64,000 nucleotides of DNA from Phaseolus vulgaris (taxonomy: Eukaryota; Streptophyta; Magnoliopsida; Fabales; Fabaceae). A program made the translations under genes and the position numbers. Shown here one piece after another: positions 23,701-32,805 of the stretch. Each line of letters opens with the position of its first letter. Positions within the stretch are counted from its first letter, which is position 1. The notes under the pieces were generated by a model. It saw nothing but the letters and a program-made list of their open reading frames with translations, searched no databases and had not been told where the DNA came from. The DNA is taken from contig NC_023756.2 of NCBI RefSeq assembly GCF_000499845.2, positions 45,585,947 through 45,649,946 on the forward strand. Direction: 5' to 3'.

Positions 23701-24414
23701 TTGATGAGATTGTTTTATAATTAAAGCACAATGATCAGATACCGTTCTATTTAAAGCATATTGTTTACATTGTGGCCAAACATCCATCCATTCCAGGGAC
23801 AATAGTGTCCTATCCAATCTTGATTTTGCCTCCCCATTAGTTCTATACCAAGTGTATCTCCTTCCTACCATAGGTATGTCAAATAGTTCCATTTTTTCAA
23901 TGAACTCATTAAAATCATTCATTTCCTTTTTGTATGAACCCAAATGTTGACAACCTATTCTCTCATCTTGTTTTCTCACGGCATTAAAATCACCAAGTAT
24001 GCACCACAACTTATTTTGATTCTGTTCTTTAAAAATTAAAATTTCCTCCCACATTATTCTTTTTTCACTTAAACTACAAGCAGAATACACATTTACCACA
24101 ACAATTAATTGATTTTTATCAAGCATTATCCCTTGAGCAATAACAAAGCCATTTCCTATGTAATGATATTCTAATTTAAAAGCATTATTATCCCAGATGG
24201 TAAGGATTCCCCCTGCACCTTTGTCAGCATTCTTATGTATCCAGTTTATGTTCGATTTCCCCCACATATTTTGGCATATCTCAAAATTTATATTTTTCAT
24301 TTTAGTTTCTTGTAAGCATGCAAACTGTATAGCTTCCTTTGATATAATATTTTTTATGTATGTGCGTTTGTGTTGTGAGCCTAACCCTCTACAATTAAAA
24401 CATAATATTCTCAT
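20722..24414 (-). CDS. LINE ORF2: endonuclease / reverse transcriptase (1230 aa)
   Basis: The replicase of a plant L1-type non-LTR retrotransposon, which nicks target DNA and reverse-transcribes its own RNA there. Residues about 1-235 form an APE-like endonuclease: FNCRGLG at 5, QETKM at 35, GDFNAV at about 141, and SDHCALI at about 228. Residues about 460-740 form the reverse transcriptase: ADFEKAYDSVDW, GLRQGDPLAPSLF and the catalytic FADD at about 690. Residues about 820-1100 carry FLWGWGSDKRKIAW and later FTVNSAYKIL. The zf-RVT zinc motif is CVMCGSELETVNHLFFTC at about residue 1100. No RNase H domain is seen. The frame has no stops or frameshifts. It starts one base inside the ORF1 stop (TAATG), suggesting re-initiation. 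Confidence 0.95.
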   Translation of the reverse strand: MRILCFNCRGLGSQHKRTYIKNIISKEAIQFACLQETKMKNINFEICQNMWGKSNINWIHKNADKGAGGILTIWDNNAFKLEYHYIGNGFVIAQGIMLDKNQLIVVVNVYSACSLSEKRIMWEEILIFKEQNQNKLWCILGDFNAVRKQDERIGCQHLGSYKKEMNDFNEFIEKMELFDIPMVGRRYTWYRTNGEAKSRLDRTLLSLEWMDVWPQCKQYALNRTVSDHCALIIKQSHQDWGPKPFRYLNVWQTDKSFKDCVKNDWENQNFEGNEIWKMKEKLKSLKKRINTWNKEVFGSLQTKLINLEQMISNLDTKDEQGGLNEDEKKRRKSLFADLKNLCLKIEMLNRQKSRIKWLQEGDLNTQFFHKIIKWRSNKNRLNGVYVGNEWCEEPSRVKGEVLRFYKERFTGSREIQLLLDNVPFPNISSEDNRALIKVISMEEVKQAVWDCDSNKSPGPDGFNFSFFKEFWEIINIELYKAVCCFQRWGRWPKGCNASFITIIPKIANPVRLEDFRLISLVGSFYKIIAKILARRLQKIMHIIIDHKQSAFIQGRGILDSIIVANEVIEEVRKKKSKCIIVKADFEKAYDSVDWNFLFYMLQRMGFGNTWIRWIRSCLESSSISILVNGSPTEQFQPTKGLRQGDPLAPSLFLIVAEGLAGVMRVAQQKGFYDGIKVGLDQVEVSMLQFADDTIFFCEENVKNITTIKCILRCFELVSGLKVNFRKSKIAGIGAQHTEILRYSAILNCNQMEVPFKYLGVPVGDNHRKKVFWNDMIAKIKSKLSSWKGKFLSFAGRVTLIKSVISAVPLYYLSLFKMPTTVGNLITRLQRDFLWGWGSDKRKIAWIKWDLLCQSKSEGGLGIKDVKLFNMALLGKWKWRLGCEKSGLWKQVLESKYGSWRELDDSVVSNTESWWWRDIKKVCGGNSNSWFDNHRRWKVGAGSNIKFWTDHWIGNDTLKNRYPRIFSNSVLKEGSVDKYGVWQENQWVWQIEWRREWFLWENEIINEFMDELKTIKIDACRNDEWVWVGDISNCFTVNSAYKILCQQNNLQSHSCSDFNFDSFWSIKALPSAHYFAWRVLFGKIATYDNLVHRGIQVGRGMCVMCGSELETVNHLFFTCKVTSKVWCMSDAWAGRAFVHCDNAIQHFEQIGFMGLNYLGNCVWKCMWISIIWGIWNHRNRIIFNNAVVDPVEIFALAQVKAWAWVSYKFPKSNFSYSDWCINVYECLKSIH

Positions 24415-24749
24415 TAATCAACAGTCTCATTCCCCCCTTTTCTAGACAGATTACACTGTTGGTCCCTATTTTCCAGAAAATTTATTTGTTTTATAACATC
24501 GTCCTCATCCCCAGAATATGTAAACCCCAATTTTTTCGCAAGATCCCATAATTTCACCGCATCCATAGGGCTATTTTTCAACCAAAACATCCTATTACAA
24601 TTTCTAATTCCAGAATCAGAGACAGATATAGATGGTTTTTTATTTGCTAACCTTTTGGATGTTCTTTTCACCCCTCCATTCGGTGCATGAGTCGACTTTC
24701 TCCTTTTTCTACTGGATTCACCAATGAGCATGTTGGACCGCTGGAGCAA
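24414..24749 (-). CDS. LINE ORF1 C-terminal remnant (111 aa)
   Basis: An open frame ending in TAA that overlaps the ORF2 ATG by one base. It has a basic segment (SSRKRRKS, KRTSKRLANKK) and an acidic end (SGDEDDVIKQ). Its start is not native. The element was truncated about 13 bp further out, so this is the C-terminus of the ORF1 RNA-binding protein. The usual CCHC knuckle is not present in what remains. Confidence 0.65.
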   Translation of the reverse strand: MLQRSNMLIGESSRKRRKSTHAPNGGVKRTSKRLANKKPSISVSDSGIRNCNRMFWLKNSPMDAVKLWDLAKKLGFTYSGDEDDVIKQINFLENRDQQCNLSRKGGNETVD

Positions 24750-24779
24750 GGAGCTGGGATTGATTTTTCAAAGTCCATT

Positions 24780-25041
24780 GAGAACAAGGATCTTCTCTTA
24801 TTCCTAATTATATGAAGTTATTTATAACTTCAGTATTTTTTTCTCCCAATTTTATTAAATAGATTATTAACAACACATGTCACAATGTTGAAATTTTTTT
24901 ATGAGCAAAAAGTTTATACAGAAACTGAGTAGTAGCAGAACATTTGAAGACAAAAGAACTATTATTACATATCAAAAGATTTTCAGTAAAAAAAATTATA
25001 AAATATAAACTAGTCTTAGAAACCATGTTATAGTAATTAAA
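24780..25041. repeat. Rest of block D and 3' flank of copy 5
   Basis: Continues block D past the LINE (GAACAAGGATCTTCTCTTAT, equivalent to about 9207). No gene. Confidence 0.55.
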
Positions 25042-25956
25042 TTAAAGACGTGTAGATGAATTTGGTGGTGGATCGTAGAATCTGCCCCGCGGTTTATTAC
25101 GCCAAGGTGAAGGAGGTGGACTTGGCATGACTCCCAGTTTTCTCATTTTCAGATCTGCAAATTACGATCACAGCACGTTATTAAGTGTTGAATATACATA
25201 TAATTAATAAGCTTCTAAATTCAATAAAATCTACTTTTACTTTACCTGCTAAACACTTACCAGGACCGTCATTTATCAAACTTAGTGATCGTGATCTTAC
25301 AATTTTAAACACATGCTACAATCAAAATCTTGGACAACAAGAAAATAAATGCTTATGATGTTGAATCACTTGGCTTTTCATTTTGTGTTCTTTTTTGGGT
25401 TCTTTAGAATTTTGGAACATGTCTAATGTAATTGATCATTACAAAGTTTGAATCTGCTAGAATCTGTAGGGGGAAAGAGGTAGATGATTTTCATGTATCA
25501 ATATGTGGTCTATGTCTTAGGAATAGTTAACCTTCTACAATTGTAAGGTCCTAGATAGGTTTTGGTTCTGTTTTTAAAAGTTAAACAGTAATCATAATAT
25601 TTCTTTCTTGTGTAATAGGGTTAGAATATTTCTAACATGTTCTACATTTATTTATTAATCTGGTGAAAACATAAGTTTTATAATAATCCTTTCAAAATAA
25701 TAATATTATAATGTTTTTAAAGAATCAACAAAACCCTACGTTTTGAAGATACACTAATTTCTCCAAAAATAATGAACATGCATGCATGACAAATACGTGG
25801 TGGAAGTGATCGTGATTATCTTCTTCTATGCATTCTGATGATTCATTAGGAAGACTAACCTGAACCAAAGCTCAACTGCAAAAGCAAAAGAAAGGCTATG
25901 ATGAACAGAAGAAAACGTGGAGAGATTGATGAGAGACTCAAGATGTTAGCCATCAT
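25042..25956 (-). CDS. Array copy 5: secreted Pro-rich small peptide precursor (69 aa)
   Basis: Exon 1 is 25860-25956 and exon 2 is 25042-25154, with a 705-bp phase-1 GT-AG intron. The start is a double ATG (25956 and 25953), giving MMANILSLSSISPRF and a hydrophobic core ending LSFGS. Exon 2 encodes D-L-K-M-R-K-L-G-V-M-P, SPPPSPWRNKPRGRFY and then DPPPNSSTRL. The tail is more basic and less Pro-rich than in sister copies. Joined frame 210 bp. A secreted peptide is inferred. Confidence 0.76.
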
Positions 25957-26005
25957 CTCACACTGCTGAAACTTGATAGTATGCTTCAGAATCAGAAATC
26001 AAGAC

Positions 26006-26037
26006 AAATTTATAATGATGTAAGAAGAAAACCCTAA
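26006..26037 (-). promoter_or_regulatory. Core promoter of copy 5: TATA box and telo-box
   Basis: TATAAATTT on minus lies at 26006-26014 and AAACCCTAA at 26029-26037. Confidence 0.6.
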
Positions 26038-26224
26038 CTTTTTTTCTTCCATTTCATACTACATCAATTGAAAATATGTAACAAAGTCCTAGAATTTGTG
26101 ATGGGATTGACGAAGAAAAATAAAATCAGGTCTATTAGTATTACTTTGACTAGTCAATAATAATTATTTTTTATTGCCAAAGTCAATAATCAAATGAGAA
26201 AGATTGCGTAGTCGTCACGTTAAA

Positions 26225-26475
26225 ATATATAAATTATTTTTTTATCAGTAAAAAAAATAAATAAAACTATTGATACTAATTTAAAATCTAAAATATAAAT
26301 TTTTTATAACTAATTTAAATACTAATTTAAAAACTATTTTATAAATTTTTATATAATAAAAATTAATTTAAATATTAATAATTTTAAATTATTAGTATTA
26401 AAATAGTATATAATTTAATTAATATAATGATTAATTATTTTTATAGTATCATTAATAAAAATTTAAAAATAATTT
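26225..26475. mobile_element. Worn CACTA-type MITE
   Basis: AT-rich and near-palindromic, with TACTAATTTAAAAACTATTT and ATAATTTAATTAATATAATG. It resembles the other MITEs but has lost its termini. Confidence 0.35.
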
Positions 26476-27067
26476 TTAAAATGATTTCTTTTCAAAATTT
26501 GTTTTTCAACAAATAAGTTTATTGGTATTGAACCAGTTTAGGTATAAAATTTTATTGTGCATCCTATTGGACCTAGTTGAGTCAAAATCTACTTCCTTTT
26601 TTTCCTAAGCATCATCATCAGCTTTAAATCATTTGTATTACTGAAAATTTTGTTGTTTCTTATGTTATTAATTTTGTTGATGATATTTTTCCTTAAAAAT
26701 CTTCCTTCTAATTTGTTTTACTAATAATAGTTAATTGTGGTATTTTCCTTAAAAAGCTTAAGATGGTACACTAATAATAACTACCTCTGTTAATATTTTT
26801 TAATCAGTACAAAATAAATAAATATATTTTAAAGGTCTCTCAACTCTTATAAAAGCTTCTTAATATATAAACACTACAAACACCCAAAACAGAAAATTGA
26901 TACCTTTGCTCCCTAATTATTATTCAGCAATTTTTAAGAGCTAAGTAAGAAGTGCATAATTATGCAGTATAGCAATTGAAAAAGTCCTTGCAGCTGGATG
27001 AAATATACCTCTATTAATTAAATTCCTAATACTGAACCAACCCGTCAAATACTTAACACGTTTTGCA
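26476..27067. repeat. Block D and 3' flank of copy 6
   Basis: Positions 26476-26790 are block D (GCATCATCATCAGCTTTAAA). About 26803-26900 resembles a LINE 3' end on minus (TTTTTTAATCAGTACAAAAT). The remainder matches 40915-41110 upstream of copy 10's exon 2. No gene. Confidence 0.5.
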
Positions 27068-27177
27068 TTAAATTTGCCAAGTACAAAACCTAACACTGTA
27101 AAGCTTATGCCAAGGTGGATGACGCATAGGTGAAGGAGGTGGACCTGCCATCACACCCAATTTTCTCATTTTCACAT
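27068..27177 (-). pseudogene. Array copy 6: orphan exon 2 with lost splice acceptor
   Basis: Encodes D-V-K-M-R-K-L-G-V-M and then AGPPPSPMRHPPW, closest to copy 10. The acceptor, TTTGCAG in every other copy, is TTTGCAA here, so normal splicing should fail. The tail runs through former 3' UTR to a late stop, and no signal-peptide exon is found within 1.5 kb upstream. The flanking DNA matches copy 10's, so it is a broken duplicate of copy 10. Confidence 0.65.
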
Positions 27178-27181
27178 TTGC

Positions 27182-27935
27182 AAATTAAGATCACATCATG
27201 TTATTAACTATTGGAGATACATAAACACATTATTATTATTATTATTAAGAATTGAATTTAACTCAATCTTGTAAAACCAATTTATAAACCAATTTATAAA
27301 ATGAGTTATATACAAACGAGCCACACTACATGATATTGGTGACCGATCGACCAAATGATATTAAATATCAAATAAATGATATGTGACAAGTATGGTAATC
27401 AAGGTAACACCCTGACAAATTTGGGAACTATGATACAGCCCATGAACAAGATAGTTCACTGCTAAACACTATAAATCATATTAATGGCTGGAAGGATTTG
27501 TTTAATCAAGTCTGTCCTTTCGTCTATTAAGTTACACATTTACGTTTGATATTTAATTTATGTTAGGATAGAGTAGAAATGAGAAAATTGATGAACTTAT
27601 AAAGAATAACTATGTTTCAGATGGATCGGGATTAAGTTTGTCCAACATAAATATGTGAAGTGTAATTTCGAGAGTTTTGTTTGACGACATGTCAAACACA
27701 GTGTTGATTCTTTGACTACTCATTCTCTCGCGGATTGACACTTGAACTCTATACTCTGCTTAAAATGTTATGTGTAAGGAATAGGGATGTTTTTATGATA
27801 TTATTATTTTAATTCAAATATAATATATAAAATTAGTTTCATATATATATATATATTATAAAAATTAATTTTATAATAAATATTAAATTTATTTTCAAAG
27901 ATCCGTGTGTTACACTGTTTTGAAAGAATAGCCTA
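27182..27935. other. Region upstream of copy 6, no gene
   Basis: Positions 27240-27330 hold a TRIM-like LTR fragment on minus (TTTAACTCAATCTTGTAAAA), also near 41535. Positions 27545-27615 (GTAGAAATGAGAAAATTGAT) recur at about 35428. A (TA)n run lies at about 27841-27857. Otherwise nothing recognisable. Confidence 0.4.
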
Positions 27936-28212
27936 CACTTCAAGAAAATATGAAATAGAAACCAAATTTTAGAGACCAAAATAATTAGTTGCAATAGTAA
28001 CTAAATTAGAGACCATTTTAGATTGTTAATTTGGTCTCTAAAACCTGATTGTTAATTAGATACCAATTTAGAAACTATTTAACAATAATAGAAACTAATA
28101 TAGAAACCAAAATTTTGTTTAGTTTCTAAAATGGTATCTAATTTAGTTACTATTGCAACTAATTATTTTGATATCTAAATATTGGTTTCTATTTCATGAT
28201 TTTCTTGTAGTG
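27936..28212. mobile_element. CACTA-type MITE, 277 bp with 3-bp duplication
   Basis: Best-preserved copy. It starts CACTTCAAGAAAATATGAAA and ends TTTCATGATTTTCTTGTAG then TG, so the terminal inverted repeats match (CACTWCAAGAAAA). It is flanked by CTA on both sides (27933-27935, 28213-28215). The interior is inverted (AATTAGATACCAATTTAGAA and its complement). No coding capacity. Confidence 0.75.
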
Positions 28213-29001
28213 CTAACACGATCTAATCTAAATAAGACTTCCTAAATATTCTGCATCTTTTTATATTTGTTCTGATTTTTTATTTCTTCTGGACAGTTTT
28301 GAGGCAAGTGTTCCTAATGTTTGGAATAATGATAATAATATGTCAATTAAAATTATTTGTTATTATTTTTAAATTGTTTTGTTTTTATGAAACTAAATTT
28401 ATATAATAAATATATTATATTTTTAAAATAAATATGGGAGTTTTGTTTACATGTATGAGAGAAAATCACGATACCTTCTAATTTGACCATTGACTGGTTA
28501 AAACGTAGACAACGGATTGAAATGCTTTGTAACTTGACTTGACTTTGTTCCCTTCTTGACTTCTTTCCACATGGAGAGAAATTTCTGGTATCTTTCAACT
28601 TCATTACACACTAAAACGTAGACATTACTGGATCTACTCGAATTCTATGATCATTCAATCTCCCATTAAAAGAAAAACACTGTTGTAGATTCTATATACA
28701 CATGAGGACATTTATTTATTGTATATAAATAAAGGCAAATATCACTTTATAAGTCGGTTTTATGAGGTTGAGTTAGACTTAAAGCTCACTTTTTAAAATG
28801 ATATCAGAGTTATTTATAAGCCGATTTTATGAGGTTAAGTTATGCTTAAAGTTATCATAGACTTAGCTTTTTCCTATTTTTGCACATGAATTGAAACGAA
28901 ACATGTTCCGCACTCTCACTCTTTTCCTTCTGTTCTGTGTAACTGCAACGCTTCTTCTTTCAAATAAGTCTGATGTGAGCTTCAACACTTAGTCTATATT
29001 T
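28213..29001. other. TRIM-like LTR fragment and unassigned DNA
   Basis: Positions 28735-28860 hold TTATAAGTCGGTTTTATGAG plus TTGAGTTAGACTTAAAG. ATGATATCAGAG at about 28798 resembles the TGGTATCAGAG primer-binding site. This matches the solo LTR at 42410-42531. The 83-aa minus frame at 28353-28604 has no recognisable domain and probably is not a gene. Confidence 0.4.
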
Positions 29002-29570
29002 TATTTTATCAGCAATTAATAAATACATTAAAGAAACACTAGGAGTGTTTCACTACTAATTAGTAGCAGAATGAAAGCTACAAACAGAATTGAAAAGATG
29101 GGACAAAACTTGTACTTTGGCACTAATTTTTGAACTGCACTATGCATGAATGTGCAAAATTCTACTGCAGCAACGCTGCATAAATTCTTCAAATTGGTAG
29201 TGCAGCAAAACTGCACAATTCTAATTTGTTATGCAGCAAAACATTTCTAACAAACCACAGTGCCATTACCTAATCAATGCTGGTTCATTTACTTATGTAG
29301 ATATGAAACCAACTGCAAGCAAGCTCTTAGTTGTGTTCAATTCAAATTTATTCCTACCAATTCTGCATAACTCTTCATAGATAGTGCTCCTGACTTGGTG
29401 CATATGGATAGCTCAACACTGGGCTAAGGAGACCTTACTTTATGGACTACTGATTTTTAAAGGGATCAAAGACTCCTTTTTAACATGATTCCAAAATAGA
29501 TAATCCTTCTGAATTGCTAAACCACGCCTTCAGCTCCTGCAGCTCCCACCTACAGCTCCTACAACTTCTT
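29002..29570 (-). mobile_element. LINE 3' end on the minus strand
   Basis: Begins TTTATTTTATCAGCAATTAA, the inverted form of the LINE 3' signature TTGCTGATAAA. Then come AGGAGTGTTTCAC (the family's repeat before the tail) and non-coding 3' UTR-like DNA with repeated GCAGCAAAAC. It ends where the homology to other 3' flanks resumes (TATTCCTAATACTGAACC at 29586). Confidence 0.5.
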
Positions 29571-29736
29571 CCTCTATTGATTATATTCCTAATACTGAAC
29601 CAACCAGTCAAATACTTAACACGTTTTGCATTCAATATGCAAAATACAGAACCTAACACTGTAAGATTCAACATGTTTTCTGGTGATATCTGATCAAATA
29701 AAATGAAAATTTAACTAGGAGAGGAAGATAACGTAT

Positions 29737-30688
29737 TCATGGATGATACCCAGGTGTACTAGGTCGATTAGGCCCAGGTGAAGGAGGTGGGCTTGGCTTG
29801 ACACCCAGACCTGCAAATTAAGATCACAGCACGTTATTAACTGTTGAATATACACATAATAAGCTTTTAAATTCAAGAAAATGTTTATTGTTTATTGGTA
29901 AATTAAAAAAAAATGTACTTTTACTTGGTAAACACTTACAAGGACGTCATCTATCAAACATTAATGACATGATCGTGATCTTACAATTTTAAACACATGC
30001 TACAATCAAAATCTTGGACCACATGAAAATAAATGATTATGATGTTGAATCACTGCTAGCTTTTCATTTTATTTCGTGTTCTTTTTTGGATTTTAAGTTT
30101 TTTGGAACTCTTGAATTTATGACGCTGGAATCTGTAGGGGAAATAGGTAGGTGTTTTTCATGTATCAATATAACGTTTATGTCTTAAGATGGTTAATCTT
30201 GCACGATAGTAAGGTTTACGTTTATGTCTTAAAGATGGTTAATCTTGTACGATTGTAAGGTACTGATTAGGTTTTGGTTCTGTTTTTGAAGTTTACAGTA
30301 GGAATCATAATCTCTAGAGCATCTCTAAAGTAATCCACATTCTTTGACTGATAAAAAAATACATGTTTACATATTTGAATGAGGTAGACAAAGTTGTAGG
30401 TAAGTGCAGGTTTTTATAATAATCCTTTCAAAACAATAATATTATAATGTTTTTCCAGAATCACCAAAACCCTACGTTTTCATGATACACTAATTTTTCC
30501 AAAAAAAAGAAGATGCATGCATGACACATACGTGGTGGAAGTGATCGTGATTTTATTCTTCTATGCATTTTGATGATTCATTAGGAAGACTAACCTGAAC
30601 CAAAACTGAACTGCAAAAGCAAAAGAAAGGCTATGATTAATAGAAGAAAACGTAGAGAGATTGATGAGAGACTCAAGATGTTAGCCAT
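29737..30688 (-). CDS. Array copy 7: secreted peptide precursor lacking the LKMRK block (55 aa)
   Basis: Exon 1 is 30595-30688 and exon 2 is 29737-29810, with a 784-bp phase-1 GT-AG intron. Exon 1 encodes MANILSLSSISLRF plus a hydrophobic core ending FSFGS. Exon 2 has an in-frame 15-bp deletion just after the acceptor. The DLKMRK segment is gone and the peptide begins G-L-G-V-K-P, then SPPPSPGPNRPSTPGYHP and stop. This is the shortest member. Joined frame 168 bp. Former coding sequence continues beyond the stop toward the class-I 3' UTR, so the stop may be secondary. A secreted peptide is inferred. Confidence 0.65.
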
Positions 30689-30749
30689 CGTCTCACACTG
30701 CTGAAACTTGATGGTGTGCCAGTCATGCTTCAGAATCAGACATCGAGAA

Positions 30750-30781
30750 AAATTTATAATGATGTGAGAAGAAAACCCTAA
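30750..30781 (-). promoter_or_regulatory. Core promoter of copy 7: TATA box and telo-box
   Basis: TATAAATTT on minus lies at 30750-30758 and AAACCCTAA at 30773-30781. Confidence 0.6.
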
Positions 30782-30789
30782 CTTTTTTT

Positions 30790-31242
30790 CTTCGATTTCA
30801 TACTACATCAATTGAAAAAATGTAACAAATTCCAAGAATTTGTCAAGCAACGATGGGATTGATCAAGAAAAATAAAATCAGGTCTATTAGTGTTACTTTG
30901 ACTAGTGAATAATTATTATTTTTTATTGGAAAGTCAATAATCAAATGAGAAAGATTGAATATTAGTAACGTTAAAATATATGAATTAGTTTTTTTTATCT
31001 ACAAATAAAAAATTGCATAAATATGAGGTGATCCAACTCTTATATATAATATAACGACGACAATGCTCATTGAATCCTTCGGGACAAACAAAATCTTATA
31101 CTATACTAAAAGAAACATTTTCAAATTTGACCAAGGTGAACATTCTCATTGATCACTTACTCCACTTTTACATAGTCCTAACATTAGTAGTTTATGGTTC
31201 CAATAGTTCAACAGTTTGCAAAACTTGAGATCAAATTGGTTT
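30790..31242. other. Upstream region of copy 7
   Basis: Matches the other upstream blocks to about 30990 (AAAATCAGGTCTATTAGTGT). A LINE 3' end-like stretch follows at about 30986-31180 (TTTTTTTATCTACAAATAAA). No gene. Confidence 0.4.
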
Positions 31243-31427
31243 CACTACAACCAAATTGTGAAATAAAAGCTAATTTTTTAATCAAAATAATTAGTTACTA
31301 TATTGATTAAATTAGAAACCTCATTTTATAAATTAAAAAAATTATTGATATCTAAAATAGTTTTTATTATTAATAAAAATTTATAAAGTATAAATTATTA
31401 TCTAACTATTAGCTACTAAGCTTTTCT
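31243..31427. mobile_element. Truncated CACTA-type MITE
   Basis: Starts CACTACAACCAAATTGTGAA. The interior matches the family (AATAATTAGTTACTATATTG), and it breaks off at the LINE fragment at 31428. Confidence 0.45.
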
Positions 31428-31580
31428 TTAGGGTTGGGAGAGTGAAGGAAGGAAAATTGTCTGGATAAAGTGGGAAACTTGCTGCAAACCAAAGAAGGAA
31501 GTGGGTCTGGACATTAAGGATGTTAGCAGCTTTAACAAAATAACATTTTCGTTATTGTTTCTTGCTGATAAAAAAAAATA
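31428..31580 (+). mobile_element. Short LINE fragment
   Basis: The frame reads GWESEGRKIVWIKWETCCK, then GLDIKDVSSFN, as at about residue 850 of the long LINE ORF2. It joins directly to a TTCTTGCTGATAAAAAAAA tail, so it is an internally deleted copy. Confidence 0.65.
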
Positions 31581-31589
31581 ACATTTTTG

Positions 31590-32365
31590 TCGACCAAGTG
31601 GTCAAGTTTGAAACACTTTGGGTATTGAAGCAATCTAAGAATTTTTTTTAATTTTTATTTATGTTCTTAATTTTAATTAAAATCCTATTTTCAAATTTAT
31701 TGACAAATACATAACCGATTTATAAGATAACCAATTTTAATTTTAGTGGAAGCATACGATTATTTTATTAATGATTAGTATACATATCATATTTTCTAGC
31801 CATTTTTTCAATGAAAGAGAATTTTTAAAAAAATTCCAAATTAATAAACTTTGTTGGTGGCTCCTAACCATCAACAATATTTTTTTCTTGTGTTATTTAC
31901 ACACCATAATTTCGATGAAACATATTTGTTTTTTTAAATGTGTAAATATAATAAAAAATTGATTTTTTTGCGCAATCAAAATAGAAGTTGTGAACCAAAA
32001 TAAAATAATTAGAGTAAAATATAATTTTTCTAACTTATTTTTTATTTTATTTTATGTCTTTATTTAATTGCATTTATCTTTAAAATTTATTTTTCAAACA
32101 AATAAGTTTATTCGTATTGGATCAGTTTAGGTATAAATTTTATTTTGTACTCTATGGGTCTTGTTGAGTCGAAATCTACTCTTTCTTTTTTTTCTAACAT
32201 CATTATCAGTTTTAACTCATTTGTATTAATTTTACCTATGTTGTTTAGTACTGAAAAAATTTGTTGTTTCTTATTTTATTAATCTTGTTAGTGGTATTTT
32301 TCTTTAAAAGCCTCTTTCTAATTTTTTTTACTGATAATAGTTAATTGTGATATTTTCTAGGATTG
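31590..32365. repeat. Block D, 3' flank of copy 8
   Basis: Matches 14325-14640 and 19070-19600, including CCTAACCATCAACAATATTT and TCTATGGGTCTTGTTGAGTC. The 63-aa frame at 31771-31962 is noise. Confidence 0.6.
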
Positions 32366-32730
32366 TTTTTTATTAGTAAAAAAGGATTGAATAACAGGAA
32401 CCACTTAAGGAGTGGTTCAACCCTTATACATACCTAAAAAAATGAAACAATTTCTCTGGCCTCCCAAACCAACAAATAGAGAGAAACAAACAAATCTACC
32501 ACTAAAAACCCGTATAGCCCGTACACTTTCAAGACTAACCCGTACAAATTCAAAACTAACACGTATAAATTCAAATATAACCCGTACAAACTCAATACAA
32601 TCTCTTTGCAACCACAACAAGGGCAAAAAGAACAACAAACAACTCAACTAAAGGAATAACTCTTATAAAAGCTCACTTTATTGAAAACATAGAAGCCTTA
32701 GGAACAGTTTTAGAAGTTACCCAAGGAAAC
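32366..32730 (-). mobile_element. LINE 3' end with GTACGGGTTAG-type repeats
   Basis: Starts with TTTTTTATTAGTAAAAAAGG, then the palindromic AACCACTTAAGGAGTGGTT. Next come four inverted CTAACCCGTAC or CTAACACGTAT units at about 32535-32590. The far end (AAGTTACCCAAG) encodes the ORF2 C-terminal WVTSK. Sister copies are at 17850-18137 and 46690-46915. Confidence 0.65.
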
Positions 32731-32805
32731 ACCTCAAAATAAAAGAAACTACAAATAAAAATTATTTTTAAAAACATAAAATAACTAATTGTTATAATAA
32801 CTAAA

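Larger units (their letters stand above)
20345..24762 (-). mobile_element. L1-type LINE, 5'-truncated, with intact ORF2
   Basis: 4.4 kb, flanked by a perfect 17-bp direct repeat ATTTTTCAAAGTCCATT at 20328-20344 and 24763-24779. The empty site survives at 9190-9205. The 3' end is an oligo-A after TTGCTGATT. The right duplication follows directly after a partial ORF1, so the copy was truncated at its 5' end when it inserted. The 3' UTR occupies about 20345-20721. The long open ORF2 and perfect duplication point to a recent insertion. Confidence 0.92.

Noticed and set aside
28353..28604. 83-aa minus frame (starts MKLKDTRNFS)
   Set aside because: No signal peptide, domain or conserved neighbour. 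AT-rich tail. Not in duplicated copies.
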